Of a DNA stretch of 64,000 bases, positions 51,274 to 63,639 are shown in pieces. The position numbers and the translations under genes were made by a program. Below the pieces are notes generated by a model. It was given only the letters and a program-made list of their open reading frames with translations, made no database searches and had not been told where the DNA came from. Within the stretch, counting starts at the first letter, position 1; the number at the start of each line of letters is the position of its first letter. This DNA comes from Paragorgia papillata (Eukaryota; Cnidaria; Anthozoa; Scleralcyonacea; Coralliidae), in assembly GCA_035771165.1 (NCBI GenBank), contig JAWNZC010000347.1:346501-410500 (forward strand), given 5' to 3'.

Positions 51274-54200
51274 ATGAAGGCCAACATGGCGGAAGAAGAT
51301 GATCTGGATCCTGTCACAGAAGAGGTTTGTTCACGCTGTTTTTGGACGGTTTATGTTGTAAAATTGTGATGAACACTACGGGTAATAATTATCGTGTCTT
51401 TAAATTACCATTCTAGATTACACACTGTCGCATTCTTTAAAAACTTTACTTTGAAAACCGGTTGCTGTATATTAACAGTTAGTTTTAGTCACCAGTTGCA
51501 GAACTAGTTACAAGTTACATTAAAGGTTTTTTAACTAGGTACAAGTTACATTTGCCAATTTTAACAATTATAACTTATAAGAAATATTGTAATGAAATTA
51601 ATGCATTTATATTGGCATAGATGAAAACATGGGAAGGCACTACTGTATACCAATACCATACAAGGGGGGATATAGATATTTTCTGGAACTACATATTACT
51701 AGATATGAAGCTGATAAATTGGCCAATAATTGGCCATTTTCAAAAAATTGGTAATTGGCCATCCTCATTCCCAGGGCCTCCTCGGTACATTGGAAAATCG
51801 GGGTCCCTGGTCAGATGAAAATTGGATGTCCTAGATTCTAGGACATTGAATCATTGAATCTATCACATTGCCCTGGGTGTGAGCATGGATATAATATTAA
51901 TGAAACAAATGAGATACACTCAGCTATTTGAAGAAAAGCTGCTTTATTATGACGTCTAGCCAACCCCCTCCCACTGCCCCCCCCCCCTCCCACCCCTAGT
52001 AAAATAATGGGGCTTGGTCTGGAAGTCAAAGGATTAATATAGACTTATGAAAGATCAATGTTTTTCTTGCAGATAGATGTTTACTTGGCCAAAACTTTGG
52101 TGGAAAATCTTCACCTTTTTCAGGCAAGTTCTGACTCTGACAGACCAAGTTAGTCAGTTTGAGCAGTCCTTTTCGGGAGCAAAATTACATGTGTGCGATA
52201 ATTCACACGCGTAAATAATTTTGCGTGCACGTGCGTTTAAAATTATCAATTATGGCACAGAAATATGAACCTAACTTTTATATTTCCTACACATCCGAAA
52301 AAGAAAGCTGTGTTGCTTGATATTCATTGTAAGACGTTATCTTTCGCTTAACGCATTAATTAGTTAAGTTCACTTGTAAAATGTAGAACGTACTTCGTTG
52401 TGAAAACTGTTACAGTCGCCTATGCTTAAAGACGATATACATATTTACATTGCAAAGACCTTCGTTGTGAGATCTTGCGTTACGTTGTGACACCTTCCGT
52501 TACGTTGTGAGACCTTACGTTACATTGTGAGATGTGACATATTACTGAAACTTTCACACATTTTCACAATTGCAATGTGAATGAACAATTGAACATGGCA
52601 TTTCACGCGTGCGATAAACAGCATGCGCAGTTGGGTTCACGCGTGTGCCAACGCGTGCGATCACACACGTCAAACGAAAAGGACTGTTTGAGGCTTATAT
52701 TTTTATTTATATATACAATAACATGTTAAAAATGTGTAGTAACTGTGTTTTTATACTGTTTAGTATCCCACACGTCCAGCTGCAGTTACGTATGATAAAA
52801 CAACATGTTTAGCAGCAAGAGTGAAACCAAACCAACAAAAAGTAAGTCATTGTTATAAGTTTTGTTCTTTCATTTTTATTTTTATTTACATTTACATTTT
52901 TATTTTCATATTTATTTTCATTCCATTTCATTTTCTTAATTTAGTTTCATTTTCTTTTTTTTCCTTATTTTTATTTGATTTTGGTTTTGATTTTAATATT
53001 GATTTTCATTTTTATTTCTATTCCATTTCTTTTTTCATCTTTTTATTTTTTTCATTTCTATTTTTATTTTCATTTTCATTATTTTCATTTCTTTTTTTAT
53101 TTTTATTTTTATTTTCAATTTCAATTTCATTATTTTTATTTTCATTTTTATTTTCATTCTATTTCCATTTCCATTTTTATTTTTATTGTTTTTATTTTCA
53201 TTTCTATTTTCATTTTCATTTCTATTTTTATTTTCATTCTATTTCCATTTTAATTTTTATTGTTATTTTTTTTGTTGTTTTTAATTTTGTTGTTTTATTG
53301 TTGTTTTTATTTTTTTTAAATTTTAGTTTCATATCATATGGCTTCATAACATTTTTTAAATCATCTCTTAAATCATCTCATTCGCTACTGAATTCATCTT
53401 GTGTCCTGCCTATGTGTGTATGACAAACTATTTATATTCTTCTTGTGGCATTTTAGGTCATGTTGGAGATGTCACTCAATACAACTGGTCCCAGTTACTG
53501 TACATCAAAAGGAGAACAATTTGCTTACGAGGCTGATGACGGAGTTCCAAGTGACAAGAAGTTCTTCAAAAGGTACAATATATACGTTTACCTTGGTTCC
53601 AAAACTGTCCATGGCAGAAATTTAATTTCCATAACTCATCAGTTATTGTTGATTTCAGCTGATTTCAGCTCACTTTTCAACGCGCAGTTTGCAAGTTCAT
53701 TGCCAAGTGTCAAATTACGTTTCTAAATTCACAAGTTGATTACGAAGTTCAATTCGAAGTTCACCTTTACGGTCGACCAGACTTTCTTTTGATACGATTT
53801 CTTTTGGAAAATATGTTGTTAATCATTCTGCAGTTCCAAATTACCAACTGCGTTGCCAAAGAATAGCGCAAAGCTGAACTTCATCGCGTGAATGTTCAAT
53901 TGAACATTCAAACTTCAAATCGAACTTTGTAATGAACTTCTAAATTTGGAAATGTAATTTGAAACTTGGCAACGAACTTCTGAACTGCATGTTGAAAAGT
54001 GAGCTGAAATCGACAATAATAACTTTGATTGACAATGATTTTTTTTTCAATTGAAGGTATAATTACTACTCAAATCAGTAGAGTGAGACATGGATGATTT
54101 TTTTATCGCTTCCGAAGTGTCAGTTTTATTAAAACCACGGATCAATATTAAAGCAATCACGAGATGTATTCTCATGTAACACGTGATAAACATCCAATTG

Positions 54201-57200
54201 TTAACTCATAAACAAGCTATCACGTGGTACATAAGAATACACCTCGTGATTGCTTTGAAATTGATCTGCGGTTAACAAAACTGTCGCTTCGGAAGCGATG
54301 AAAACATCGTCTATGTCTCGCTCTACTGATTTGAGTAGTACAGTACAATGTCAATATATGTTCCGTAAATACCCATATCTAAGTCGCACTCTTTTCTCCA
54401 TGATAAATGGGGGGGGAGTAGCAGTAGCATAATATAAACCGCAACGTAAGCTCTCACAATGTAATGTAAGTTCTCACAACGTAATGTATGATCTCGTAAC
54501 GTAATTACCCAAATTTAACGTTAGTTCTCGTAATGAAATGTAAGGTTTCACAACGTAACGTATTAAGTTCTCGTAACGTAACGTAAATTCTCACAACGTA
54601 ACGCACATGTAAGGTCTCACAATGTAACGTAAGTTCTCACAATGCAACGTAAGTTCTCACAATGTAACGCACATGATAGGTCTCACAATGTAACGTAAGT
54701 TCTCACAGTGTAATGTAAGTTCTCACAGTGTAATGTAAGTTCTCACAATGTAACGTAAGTTCTTGTAAGGTAACGTAATTTCTCAGAACGTAACGTTAGT
54801 TCTCAAAATGTAACGTTAGTTCTCGTAACGAAATGTTAAGGTTTCACACGACGTAACGTAAGGTCTCTCAATTCACAAAGTAACGCAAGGTCTCACAATG
54901 TAGCGTATGATCTCACAAAGTAACGTAAGGTCTCACAGAGTAACGTAAGGTCTCACAATGTAACGTACATGTAAGGTCTCACAACGTAACGTACATACAA
55001 GGTTTCATGACGTTACGTTACAGCATAATGTAAGATTTTCTTGTTTGAATAGTGATAAAATGGATAAACAAGTGCTGTTGTCAAGCCAAGGCACCATGTC
55101 AACCTCACAATACGCAGTGGGTTTGTTCAAAGATGGTAAGGAAAAACAATAAACTATACTGCATGTTGAATATCAATAAGAAATTGATTGAAGAAATAGC
55201 AAAGCTCGACAACGGGGTCATTCCCAAGCGGTCACCCATCCAAGTACTAACCCCGTCTAACCGGGCTTAACTTTTTGGTGAGAGGCAGGTAGCAATGTAG
55301 CTAACACAAAACATGTTTTAGGTGAACTACACCTTACTCCGCTCAAAGGAGTCATCCAACTGAGACCTAGCTTTGAATATCTTGATCGAGGAAAAGAGAC
55401 GAAGAAGACAGACGCCATCGAGGAAGGTTGGTGTATAATTTAAGTTTCGTGAAAAGTTTAGAATCGTTCATTAAAGTGCCTATGAAGCGAAAATTAAGTC
55501 TGTCTTATTTGAAAGAACACTTAAAATGGTAGAGTAACATCTTTTGAAGTTTTTCGTTTCCTTGCTTCGTTCTTGAGATATTTCAGTTTCAGTTTGATAT
55601 GTAAATTAAATATTTTGGCGTCACATGTGCATAATGAGTTATTGAGAAAAGTTCTATATCTTTGCTATTATCAAACCAAAATAATTCGAAGGAAGCATGT
55701 GCGTGTGTTTTGCCCAGAACACTAAACATGTAGATTTTCAAGTGATTATATTTTACAATAGCAAAGATATATAACGTTTTTCGATAACTCATTATGCATG
55801 TGTGATGTCAAAATGTTTAATTTACGTATCAAACAAACTGAAATATCTCAAGAACGAAGCAAGGAAACGAAAAACTGCAAAAGATGTTACTCCATCATTT
55901 TAAGTGTTCTTTCAAATAAGACAAACTTAATTTTCGTTTCATATGCCCTTTTTGAAACATTTTCCTTTCACAGGAGATTCTCAGGATGAAGAAGAAAAGG
56001 CTACAGCCTTATCGGTACGATCTTTTTGTTTTATTCTTTTATATGATTTTATTTATATGTCATAAAATTCTACGAAAATTCTGCCAACGTGCACTCAGTT
56101 ATCACCGATTGTTGTATTCAAAGGTTCGATTTGCCAAAAAAGAAACAGAGTATGCCAAAGCACAGCGTCTATCGTCTTTCAAATACCATGAGAGACAGAT
56201 GGCTGAGGAACAATGGACTGATGTACAATATTATGGAATTAACGTAAGATTTGGTTGACGTACTATAAGATATCTGATAAATTGTACTAAAAATTGGGCG
56301 GTTGGCCTGGGATTGTTAACTTATTAGGGCGCCGAACATAAGACGCGGTTTACATAAGACGCGGTTTACAACATAGTTTATTCATGACACAGACGATATT
56401 TGTCGTTATTTAACAAAAAAATGGTATTCTAGACGTAGTTTTAAAGCGATATAGTAGGTCATTTAATATGCAAGGTCAATAACCTATTTATTAACCGCGG
56501 CACATCAAAGATAATTTATGCATGAATAAACTAAGTGATCTTACTGCATTGTTTTGCTTCACTTTGTGCAGGATACAAAAAGTACTGATGAAAAAGACTT
56601 GCTGTTCTGTCAGGAAATGAATACTGAAGTTTTAGAGTTTGACTCATCCCCGAGGTATGCCATTTATATTTGGGATTTTAAGCTTCAAGGTTAAAAGCCC
56701 TTTCAAATAGGATTTAGTATTTGGATGGGTGACCACCTTAGTCGTGCAAATAGAGTCGTTGGTTTTCTTCTGTGCCTCAAGGGTTTTTCTCCAGGTTCTT
56801 AGATTTTCTTTGATTTTCTTTGATTTGCCAAAGTAAAGCCATAGCTAATTCCCAATAAGTTCGACCGACTAGTTTCTATTTATAGCATAGCGTAGCATAA
56901 CATAGTTTAAGCACAACACTATACCATACTACACGATGCCATACCATACCAATGACACCATACCATATCGTACTATTTCTTACCTCATCTCACCACCTTA
57001 CCTCGTCTCGCCTCACTTCACCTCACCTCACCTCACCTCACCTCACCTCACCTCACCTCACCATACCTCGCCTCGCCTCACCTCACCTCACCTCACCTCA
57101 CCATACCTCGCCTCGCCTCGCCTCGCCTCACCTCCCCTCGCCTCGCCTCGCCTCGCCTCACCTCACCTCACCTCAGTCACCTCACCTTACCTTACCTTAC

Positions 57201-60200
57201 CTTACCATACCTTACCTTACCATACCTTACCTTACCTTACCATACCACACCATACCACACCATACCATAACATACCTTACCACACCATACCACACCACAC
57301 CATACCAACCATACCATAACATACCTTACCATACCACACCATACCATACCTTACCTTACCATACCTTACCATACCATACCATACCAACCATAACATACCT
57401 TACCATACCACACCATACCTTACCTTACCTTACCTTACCATACCTTACCATACCATACCATACCATAACATACCTTACCTTACCTTACCTTACCATACCA
57501 TACCAACCATACCATAACATACCTTACCATACCACACCATACCATACCTTACCATACCATACCTTACCATACCACACCATACCATGCCATAACATACCTT
57601 ACCTTACCTTACCATACCATACCTTACCATAACTTACTTCACCTCACCTTTCCTTGCCTTACATTACTTTACTGTAAATGAGTTTGTAATGTAACCTTTC
57701 CCAATAATTATGTAGTTTTAATGTTTTTGTACTTGTGTGTAGTAACTATGTTGAAATGTTGATACCATCCTCGCAATCAGAGAACGTAAGGTAAGAATAT
57801 AGTTACCATGGTAATGTCTGTACTGACGAAAAAAACTAAACTAAACTAACTTTATATATTTACACTGGATAACCCAATCAATCATATCTAAAGTATTCCT
57901 CCTAGGAAACACGCAAAGAAACTTGTTATAGACCATCTGTTTCAAACTGATGGACATTTGAAACTGAAAACGTTGACCTTCTGTAGTGATTAATATTTTT
58001 GTTTTCCACAGAGAATCTGTGCCATTGCCTTCAAACACCATTTCAATGGCTCAAGTAAGAAAATTGGATTTGATCGATCAAGTTAAAACTCTTTTAATAA
58101 ATGGTATGTGTTTTGTTTTGTTAGAAGATTAGTTTATTATACATCTCATATACAAACGTTACGGCTTAGGAGCACATATATGACTATGAATTTGCAACCT
58201 TATGAACCTTAGCTCTCTGTCCGAGCCTCAGTAGCTCAATAATTAGAACGTCTATCCGATCATTAGAGGTTGCAATTTTGATCCCTGTATGTGGCTCAGA
58301 GATATTCCTTACACCAGAGATAACTCGTTTCCATGTGAATAGGCTCTTATTGCCAATGGTGTTCTTATCTACGTTTATTCTTTCTGATATTATAGCAAAG
58401 ATAATGAGTTTCTCAGAAATCTGCAGTCTGCTCCATCCTTCGCCAAATGAACAGGCAGTGCTGAAATGCGTCCAACAGCATGCTGTGTTGGTTCAAGGAT
58501 GTTGGGTCGTTAAGAGGTAAGTAGTTAGTCTACCCTGTAAACAAACAGTTTTTTGTTGTTTTTTTGGGGGGGTAAGGCTTTGGGAAAAGGTAACGTCCTC
58601 ATTGCACTTAACTCTTTCATGTACGGCTTTCCGAGACGTCTCCCCTTGATGAGTCAAATCGTCTGGCGTTAAACAGAGTAAAAAGATAAAGTTATCCCAC
58701 AACAACGATGCAAGCAAATGTTAAGGTTGCTCTCAATTTGAAAACGGCCGCGCGTAAGTCTTGGCAGCTTAAATGCTGGGAGCAACATTGTGTTAATATG
58801 TAAAAAAGCAATCTCGTACCCAGAGCCTTCGCCGTGGACGCAAATGAAGGCTCTGTTGCCCCTTCAAAAGCAGCCGCTTTTAGTTGGTAGCTAATCAAAA
58901 CACTTGACTTCTCTGTGATGGATTATCCCCGAGCCTTCGTTTGTGTGCGCGGCGTCTCGAATTCGTCCTATTTCGCCGTGTAAACAGGCGGAACCGTACT
59001 AATTCGAGACCGGTTCCGAATTCGTCCGGTACCGTGTAAACGGGGTCTTAATAACGAAATACTGACGTTTCGAGCGCAATCCTTCATCAGAGTGAAATGT
59101 GAAGAGCTCCGCTTGAAACGTCAGTATTTTGTTATTAAAACTATTCTAAGCAGTTTACCACCTTTTTTACTTTACTCTATTGTGTTAAAGGGCAATAGCA
59201 CTAAAAATGAAGTTTGTCTAATTTGAAAGAACTCATAAAATTGTAATAGAACATCCTTTACAACTTTTTCGTATCTCTCTTCGTTTTCAAGATATGTCAA
59301 TTTGTTTGATATGTAAATGAGATGGTCTCTGACGTCAGGTGTGGGGTAAAATATTTTCACATGTAGCAAAACCAGTTATATCTCTAAGTTTGTTCAGCGA
59401 AATCATTTGAAACTGTGCACATAAAAACTCCTTGCGACGCTGAACATTTCATGTTAGATATGTAAGTGATTTTGCTCTGTATGAAAATTTTTTACCCCAC
59501 TTCTGACGTCAGAGACCATCTCATTTACATATCAAACAAATTGAAATATCTTGAAAACGCAGAAAGATACGAAAAAGGATCTTCTATTACAATTTTATGA
59601 GTTCTTTCAAATTAGACAAACTTAATTTTTAATGCCAATCCCCTTTAATATGTTGTTTTTGTTTAAAATTTTATGTCAGTGAATTGTTGTATCCAAAAGG
59701 AAAGACAAGTGCGTTCAGTACTGCAACAGCTGAGACTCTTTGTAAAGGACGAGATTTTATCGTAAGTGTACTTTCAGACACATCCATTATTTGACTAGAA
59801 ATTGGATTTTACGGAGTTTTAACTTGTTGATTTACTCTCTGAAAATATTGTTTATTATGTATCCATTTTGTTTCTATATAAATATTTAGTTGTATAAGTT
59901 TACCCAGTCCCGCTCGGTTCAGCGAAATGACATAATATCGGCTATTAAGGTAGGTACTTTTTTTCCAAATATCTCTTTATTGGAGTAGAGTGCAGTGCAG
60001 CGCAGTACAGTGCAGCCCAGTGCAGCCCAATGCAGCCCAGTGCAGCCCAGTGCAGCCCAGTGCAGCCCAGTGCAGCCCAGTGCAGCCCAGTGCAGCCCAG
60101 TGCAGGGCAGTGCAGCCCAGAGCAGGGCAGTGCAGGGCAGGGCAGTGCGCCCAGGGCAGGGCAGTGCAGCCCAGTGCAGTACATTGCAGCCCAGTGCGGT

Positions 60201-63200
60201 GCGGTGCGGTGCGGTACATTGCAGCCCAGTACAGTGCAGTACAGTGCGGTGCGGTGCGGTGCGGTGCAGCCCAGTGCAGTGCAGTGCAGTGCAGTACAGT
60301 ACGGTACGGTACAGTACAGTACAGTACAGTACAACGCAGTACAGTGCAGTGCAGCGCAGTGCAGTACAACGCAGTGCGGTGCGGTAAATAATATCGAATA
60401 AAACGCGTCATTTATTACTATTTTTCTATTCTTCATAGTTAACTGTGGATGATGTCAATGACATTATTAACCAGGTAAAAACTAGAGTTTTTATGTAACT
60501 ATATAATTAATATTCAGTTATTACAAAGACGTTTGGTGCATGTAAATACACCAACTAAATCTGAGTATCTACTAATAAGGCAAAGCCAAAGTGAGACATG
60601 CCATGTCGACTTTTCCACGCCTGGCATAGTGAACCTGTATTCCGTTGCTTTCGGAATTGTTTCAAGTATTAATCAAAAGAAAGTAATCAATTTCTTTGTA
60701 CTTTCCAAGGTGGCGAAGAGGAATGTTACCGTTGGCTGGGAATTCAAACTACCGTATGATAAAGATTTTGTTGAAAGGTGGGCAAATGTACTCTAGTCTA
60801 CTATTGCTGTATTTTTTGTCTGTGAGAAGGGTAGGGAGTATCTAAATGTAATGGTTAAGCCCTAATCAAACGAGAACGCAAGTCATCGCAAGTTGGCAGT
60901 CAGAATTTCTGTGGCGGTCGTTTGAACACCCAAATTAACAAAATAAAGGTTTCATGAGTGTTTTAAACAAGTTTTAACTTTGTCACGGTACATGATATTT
61001 TCGGGAAACTATTCAGAGCGGCTGGCTGAGATAGCGTGACTGCCAACTTGCGATAACTTGCGTTCTCGTTTGATTAGGGCTTTAGAGCGTCTGGTGTGTT
61101 TCTAGTGTTAATTATTTGCCTCCATTATAGGTTTAGTGACGTAGCGAAACAGCAACAAGGATTTTGGACCACAAAATATCGAACGTAAGACCTTGTTTGA
61201 TATACATGACGTTTAAATTGCCTATGAAGCGAACATTATATGCTTATACTTGGCAGTCTTGACAGCAATACGTGATATATACCAGTTCGTTTTAGTCTAT
61301 TACCAGTGCTGTAAAAGTTACATAATTTTTGTTAACTAGTTACAGTTACAGTTACATCGTTAGAAAAGTAACTAGTTACCGATAAAAGTTACAATGAAAA
61401 GAAACTAACTAGTTACAGTTACAAAGTTACCTCAAACATTTTGTAACTAGTTACAAAGTTACATTCCTTTGTCCGTGTTACTAGAATCAACAAAGAAATT
61501 ACTGGTTTTTAGATGCCAGTACCATAATTATGTTTTTACAGCTAAATGCCTAAATATAGTTGTCACTAAGCAGAAATAGTCAAATGTGTACATAATGTAC
61601 CTTTATTATTATATCAAAACCATTTTTATCAAGAAAGAATGACATCCTCAACTGAAAATCAGTAACTATAGTCACATTTTTGAACCAAATATTGTAACTA
61701 GTTACAGTTCTTTAAAAAAGTAACTAGTTATAGTTACTTCTTCAAAAAGTAACTAGTTATAGTTACAGTTACTTCTTCAGAAAAAGTAACTAGTTTCAGT
61801 TACAGTTACTTAAAAATGTAACTAGTTACTGTAACTAGTTACTTGTAACGAAGTTACTCACAGCACTGTCTATTACTGATGCAACGTTAAAAAACGCTAA
61901 CTCCTAGCTATGCTTTTCCCACCGTCTCCAGACGCATGAATGCAATCTACTCTCGTAGTTATTCCCTGTGTGCTCAATCATTTTGTTTTTTATTCTAGGC
62001 TTTGTGATAAGTTTAAGATAGGAAAACAAGACATTGAAAATAAAGGTACTTTAGTTTCTTATTAATGTAGCTACACGAATGAACAAGAAAGAAGAAAGTT
62101 CCTAACTCTAACATCCAGTGGAGCATTTGGTAATCAGTTCATGTCCAATATGCAGCAATTCCCGTAGGTTAACCGCATGTCACATGAAATTTCCCCGAGT
62201 TTCACCACACAAACAGAGGGCAATTATTTTGAAATTTCCCGCTGCTTGAAATTGCAGTTCGTCCCACACCACTTTTGGCGGGAAACTCCGTGTGCAGTTT
62301 TACTGCTTTTTACTTCAAAATGGCAACAAATATTTCATGTAGCATGTCATTAATTAGTAATTACACGTTGTTTTGTGCAATTTGGAATAGTCTTCGTTAG
62401 TTTTCAAAAACATTAAAGTTGCTCTCACTTCGTTCGGGCAATTTCATGTTTTTGAAAACCAACTCGGGCTATTTATGTCAAATTGCTCTTAAAAACATGT
62501 AATTACTAGTACTAAATAGTCTCTTCAATGTAGTGTTTAAATATGTTCATACTTTTACAATATCTCCTCTCTGTACTCTCGTATTTGAGAAATTACGTTA
62601 TTTTATGCCGCTATTTTGCTGTTTGTGGAACGGCTCAATTTTGATGTACAGCGGAATTTTTCTTTTCAATTTGACGTTATATCGTCAAAGTCAGGTCAAA
62701 ATTGATGATATAACGTCAAAATTGAAAAGTTATATTTCAAAATTAAGCTGTTATTCAAACTCAAAATGGCGGCATAAAATACGAATCATCGGCATAAAAA
62801 TCATTTCTCAAGTACGAGAGGAGATATCGTAAAACTATTGACTGAAGTTCCTATTAACCCGTTCCTGCCTGAGCCGGCCAAAAACGGCCCCTTTATTGTT
62901 TTACTCTGTCTAACGCCGGACGATTTTACTCGTCAAAGGACGAACCTGCAGACATTCTAGGCAGTAATGAGTTAACACTGCCTCCTCCGCAGGCGTCTCT
63001 TCAGGATTTATTATATAAACGCATTTATACAGGCAAATATTAGTTAAAACGCATCAAACGACGCGCGCGCGCGAAAGACTAGGAGCACTGGAAACTAGTG
63101 GGACTCCATGCGCAGGATGCTGAGAACTCGCGAAAAGAAAAATAACGGAGACGTCTGGGTACGAGGCAGGAGTTAACAAGTGATTAATACCACCCTTTTT

Positions 63201-63543
63201 TAAAAACTGAAAACCAGTTTACATTAATGTGGCACTTTATTGTTCTGCCTTTTATTTCAACCTATAGATGACGCGAAGAACAAGAACACGGGCAATAAAA
63301 CAAAAGCAACGCTCAATCATCGAATGGAGAAGCTAGCTAACTCTAGCACTGATGAAGCGATGGATACGGATTTACCAAACGGTTTTGGTGAAGAAACGGA
63401 AAAGATGGAAGCGGAAAGCGAGCTGTCTGCAGACGACCAAGAAAAACTGTTTAACAGACTAATGAAGTTTGTCAAAGACAAACTGAACACGAGTAGTTTA
63501 AGTTTAGCCGAGTTTAAAAAGCTAATATTACTACATCAAACAG
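51274..63543 (+). CDS. POLR3E: RNA polymerase III subunit RPC5 (3' end beyond window)
   Basis: Nineteen exons: 51274-51324, 52073-52123, 52764-52841, 53457-53572, 55053-55135, 55322-55426, 55974-56014, 56124-56243, 56572-56654, 57743-57790, 58012-58103, 58396-58516, 59680-59761, 59890-59949, 60439-60474, 60710-60777, 61131-61184, 61999-62045, 63268-63543; frame is kept throughout (about 537 residues). Matches to RPC5 include IDVYLAKTLVENLHLFQYP, KPNQQKVMLEM, YCTSKGEQ, GELHLTPLKGVIQLRPSF, VLVQGCWVVKS, CKGRDFILYKFTQSRSV and GWEFKLPYD. RPC5 pairs with RPC4 in the TFIIF-like subcomplex of nuclear Pol III. The last visible exon has an acidic linker and the start of the C-terminal winged-helix extension (LAEFKKLILLHQT); its donor at 63544 shows that the gene continues. 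The second intron begins with GC (52124). A start at 51286 (CCAACATGGCGG) is also possible; it has the better context and gives MAEEDD. Confidence 0.94.
52866..53330 (+). repeat. Pyrimidine-rich TTTTCA/TTTTTA low-complexity repeat
   Basis: About 460 bp of hexamer-like TTTTCATTTTTATT sequence upstream of the POLR3E exon at 53457. Phe/Ile-rich open frames in it are artefacts. Confidence 0.8.
54056..54350. repeat. Foldback element in a POLR3E intron
   Basis: Arms ACTCAAATCAGTAGAGTGAG and complement, with a CGCTTCCGAAG segment in each arm. A second loose inverted repeat precedes it (53650-54010, ATTTCAGCTCACTTTTCAAC and complement). Confidence 0.5.
54430..55022 (+). repeat. Tandem array, about 20-bp unit
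   Basis: Diverged GTAACGTAAGTTCTCACAAT repeats run up to about 30 bp before the POLR3E exon at 55053. The same unit occurs inverted at about 52453-52545, in the upstream intron 52124-52763. Confidence 0.75.
55202..55305 (-). mobile_element. 5S-rRNA-derived SINE fragment in a POLR3E intron
   Basis: The complement of the 5S-like head (CACCCATCCAAGTACTAACC) fills most of the 186-bp intron 55136-55321 and ends 16 bp before the splice acceptor. Confidence 0.7.
55473..55952. repeat. Foldback MITE (family A) in a POLR3E intron
   Basis: Complete inverted-repeat copy (AAAGTGCCTATGAAGCGAAA and complement), ending about 20 bp before the exon at 55974. It has the same TTTCAGTTTGATATG and CATTATGC segments as 19289-20064. 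Confidence 0.6.
56685..56800 (+). repeat. Degenerate 5S-derived SINE in a POLR3E intron
   Basis: TTTAGTATTTGGATGGGTGA followed by TGTGCCTCAAGGGTTTTTCTCC matches the head and body of the 5S-SINE family with substitutions. Confidence 0.55.
56925..57660 (+). repeat. Pentanucleotide array (ACCTC/ACCTT/ACCAT)
   Basis: About 730 bp of five-base units drifting from CTCAC through CTTAC to CATAC, in the POLR3E intron before 57743. Long open frames arise because the period is not a multiple of three. Confidence 0.85.
58228..58300 (+). repeat. tRNA-derived SINE head (type 2)
   Basis: CAGTAGCTCAATAATTAGAA followed by GGTTGCAATTTTGATCCC, a degenerate A/B-box pair matching the interrupted SINE at 63640-63915. 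Lies in a POLR3E intron. Confidence 0.45.
59047..59186 (-). repeat. Related foldback element in a POLR3E intron
   Basis: A short inverted-repeat unit: minus-strand CTGATGA...GAAACGTCAG core (about 59065-59100), second arm with AAACGTCAGTATTTTGTTA, then the GCAGTTTACCACC tail. It directly abuts the foldback element at 59187. Confidence 0.5.
59187..59646. repeat. Foldback MITE (family B) in a POLR3E intron
   Basis: Near-identical to 26831-27274, with the same GAGATGGTCTCTGACGTCAG segment in both arms. It abuts the hammerhead-variant element on its left and lies just upstream of the exon at 59680. Confidence 0.65.
59985..60386 (+). repeat. Array of GCAGT / GTGCAGCCCA units
   Basis: Five- and ten-base units (GTGCAGCCCA, GTACAGTGCA, GTGCGGTGCG) fill the POLR3E intron between 59949 and 60439. 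Open in several frames on both strands; not coding. Confidence 0.85.
60855..61085. repeat. CAAGTCATCGCAAGTTGGCA foldback MITE
   Basis: Intact copy with roughly 45-bp terminal inverted repeats starting TAAGCCCTAATCAAACGAG. It lies in a POLR3E intron, about 45 bp upstream of the exon at 61131. Confidence 0.65.
61304..61868. mobile_element. hAT-type MITE rich in GTAACTAGTTAC
   Basis: Ends CAGTGCTG/CAGCACTG and an exact 8-bp duplication TCTATTAC (61296-61303 and 61869-61876). The body is made of repeated GTAACTAGTTAC-type palindromes. Its right part is nearly identical to 36950-37136. Lies in a POLR3E intron. Confidence 0.8.
62550..62835. repeat. Foldback element in a POLR3E intron
   Basis: Arms with TCTCCTCTCTGTACTCTCGT and GACGTTATATCGTC-type centre, complement ending near 62833. 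The open frame at 62533-62832 follows the arms and is not considered a gene. Confidence 0.5.
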
Positions 63544-63639
63544 GTGAGAGACATTTGTAGAAAGTTACAAACCGGAGGCCTTAGTTCACCGTTAACAAAC
63601 CAGCTCAAATACTCAGTACTTTGTTTCTTAGTTCCAGAC

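Noticed and set aside
56936..57632. Long His/Ser/Thr/Pro-rich open frames
   Set aside because: Five-base repeats leave several frames open; lies in an intron with no family similarity.
59945..60436. Long overlapping open frames on both strands (Cys/Ala/Leu-rich)
   Set aside because: GCAGT-type repeat array between two POLR3E exons; open in many frames by periodicity.
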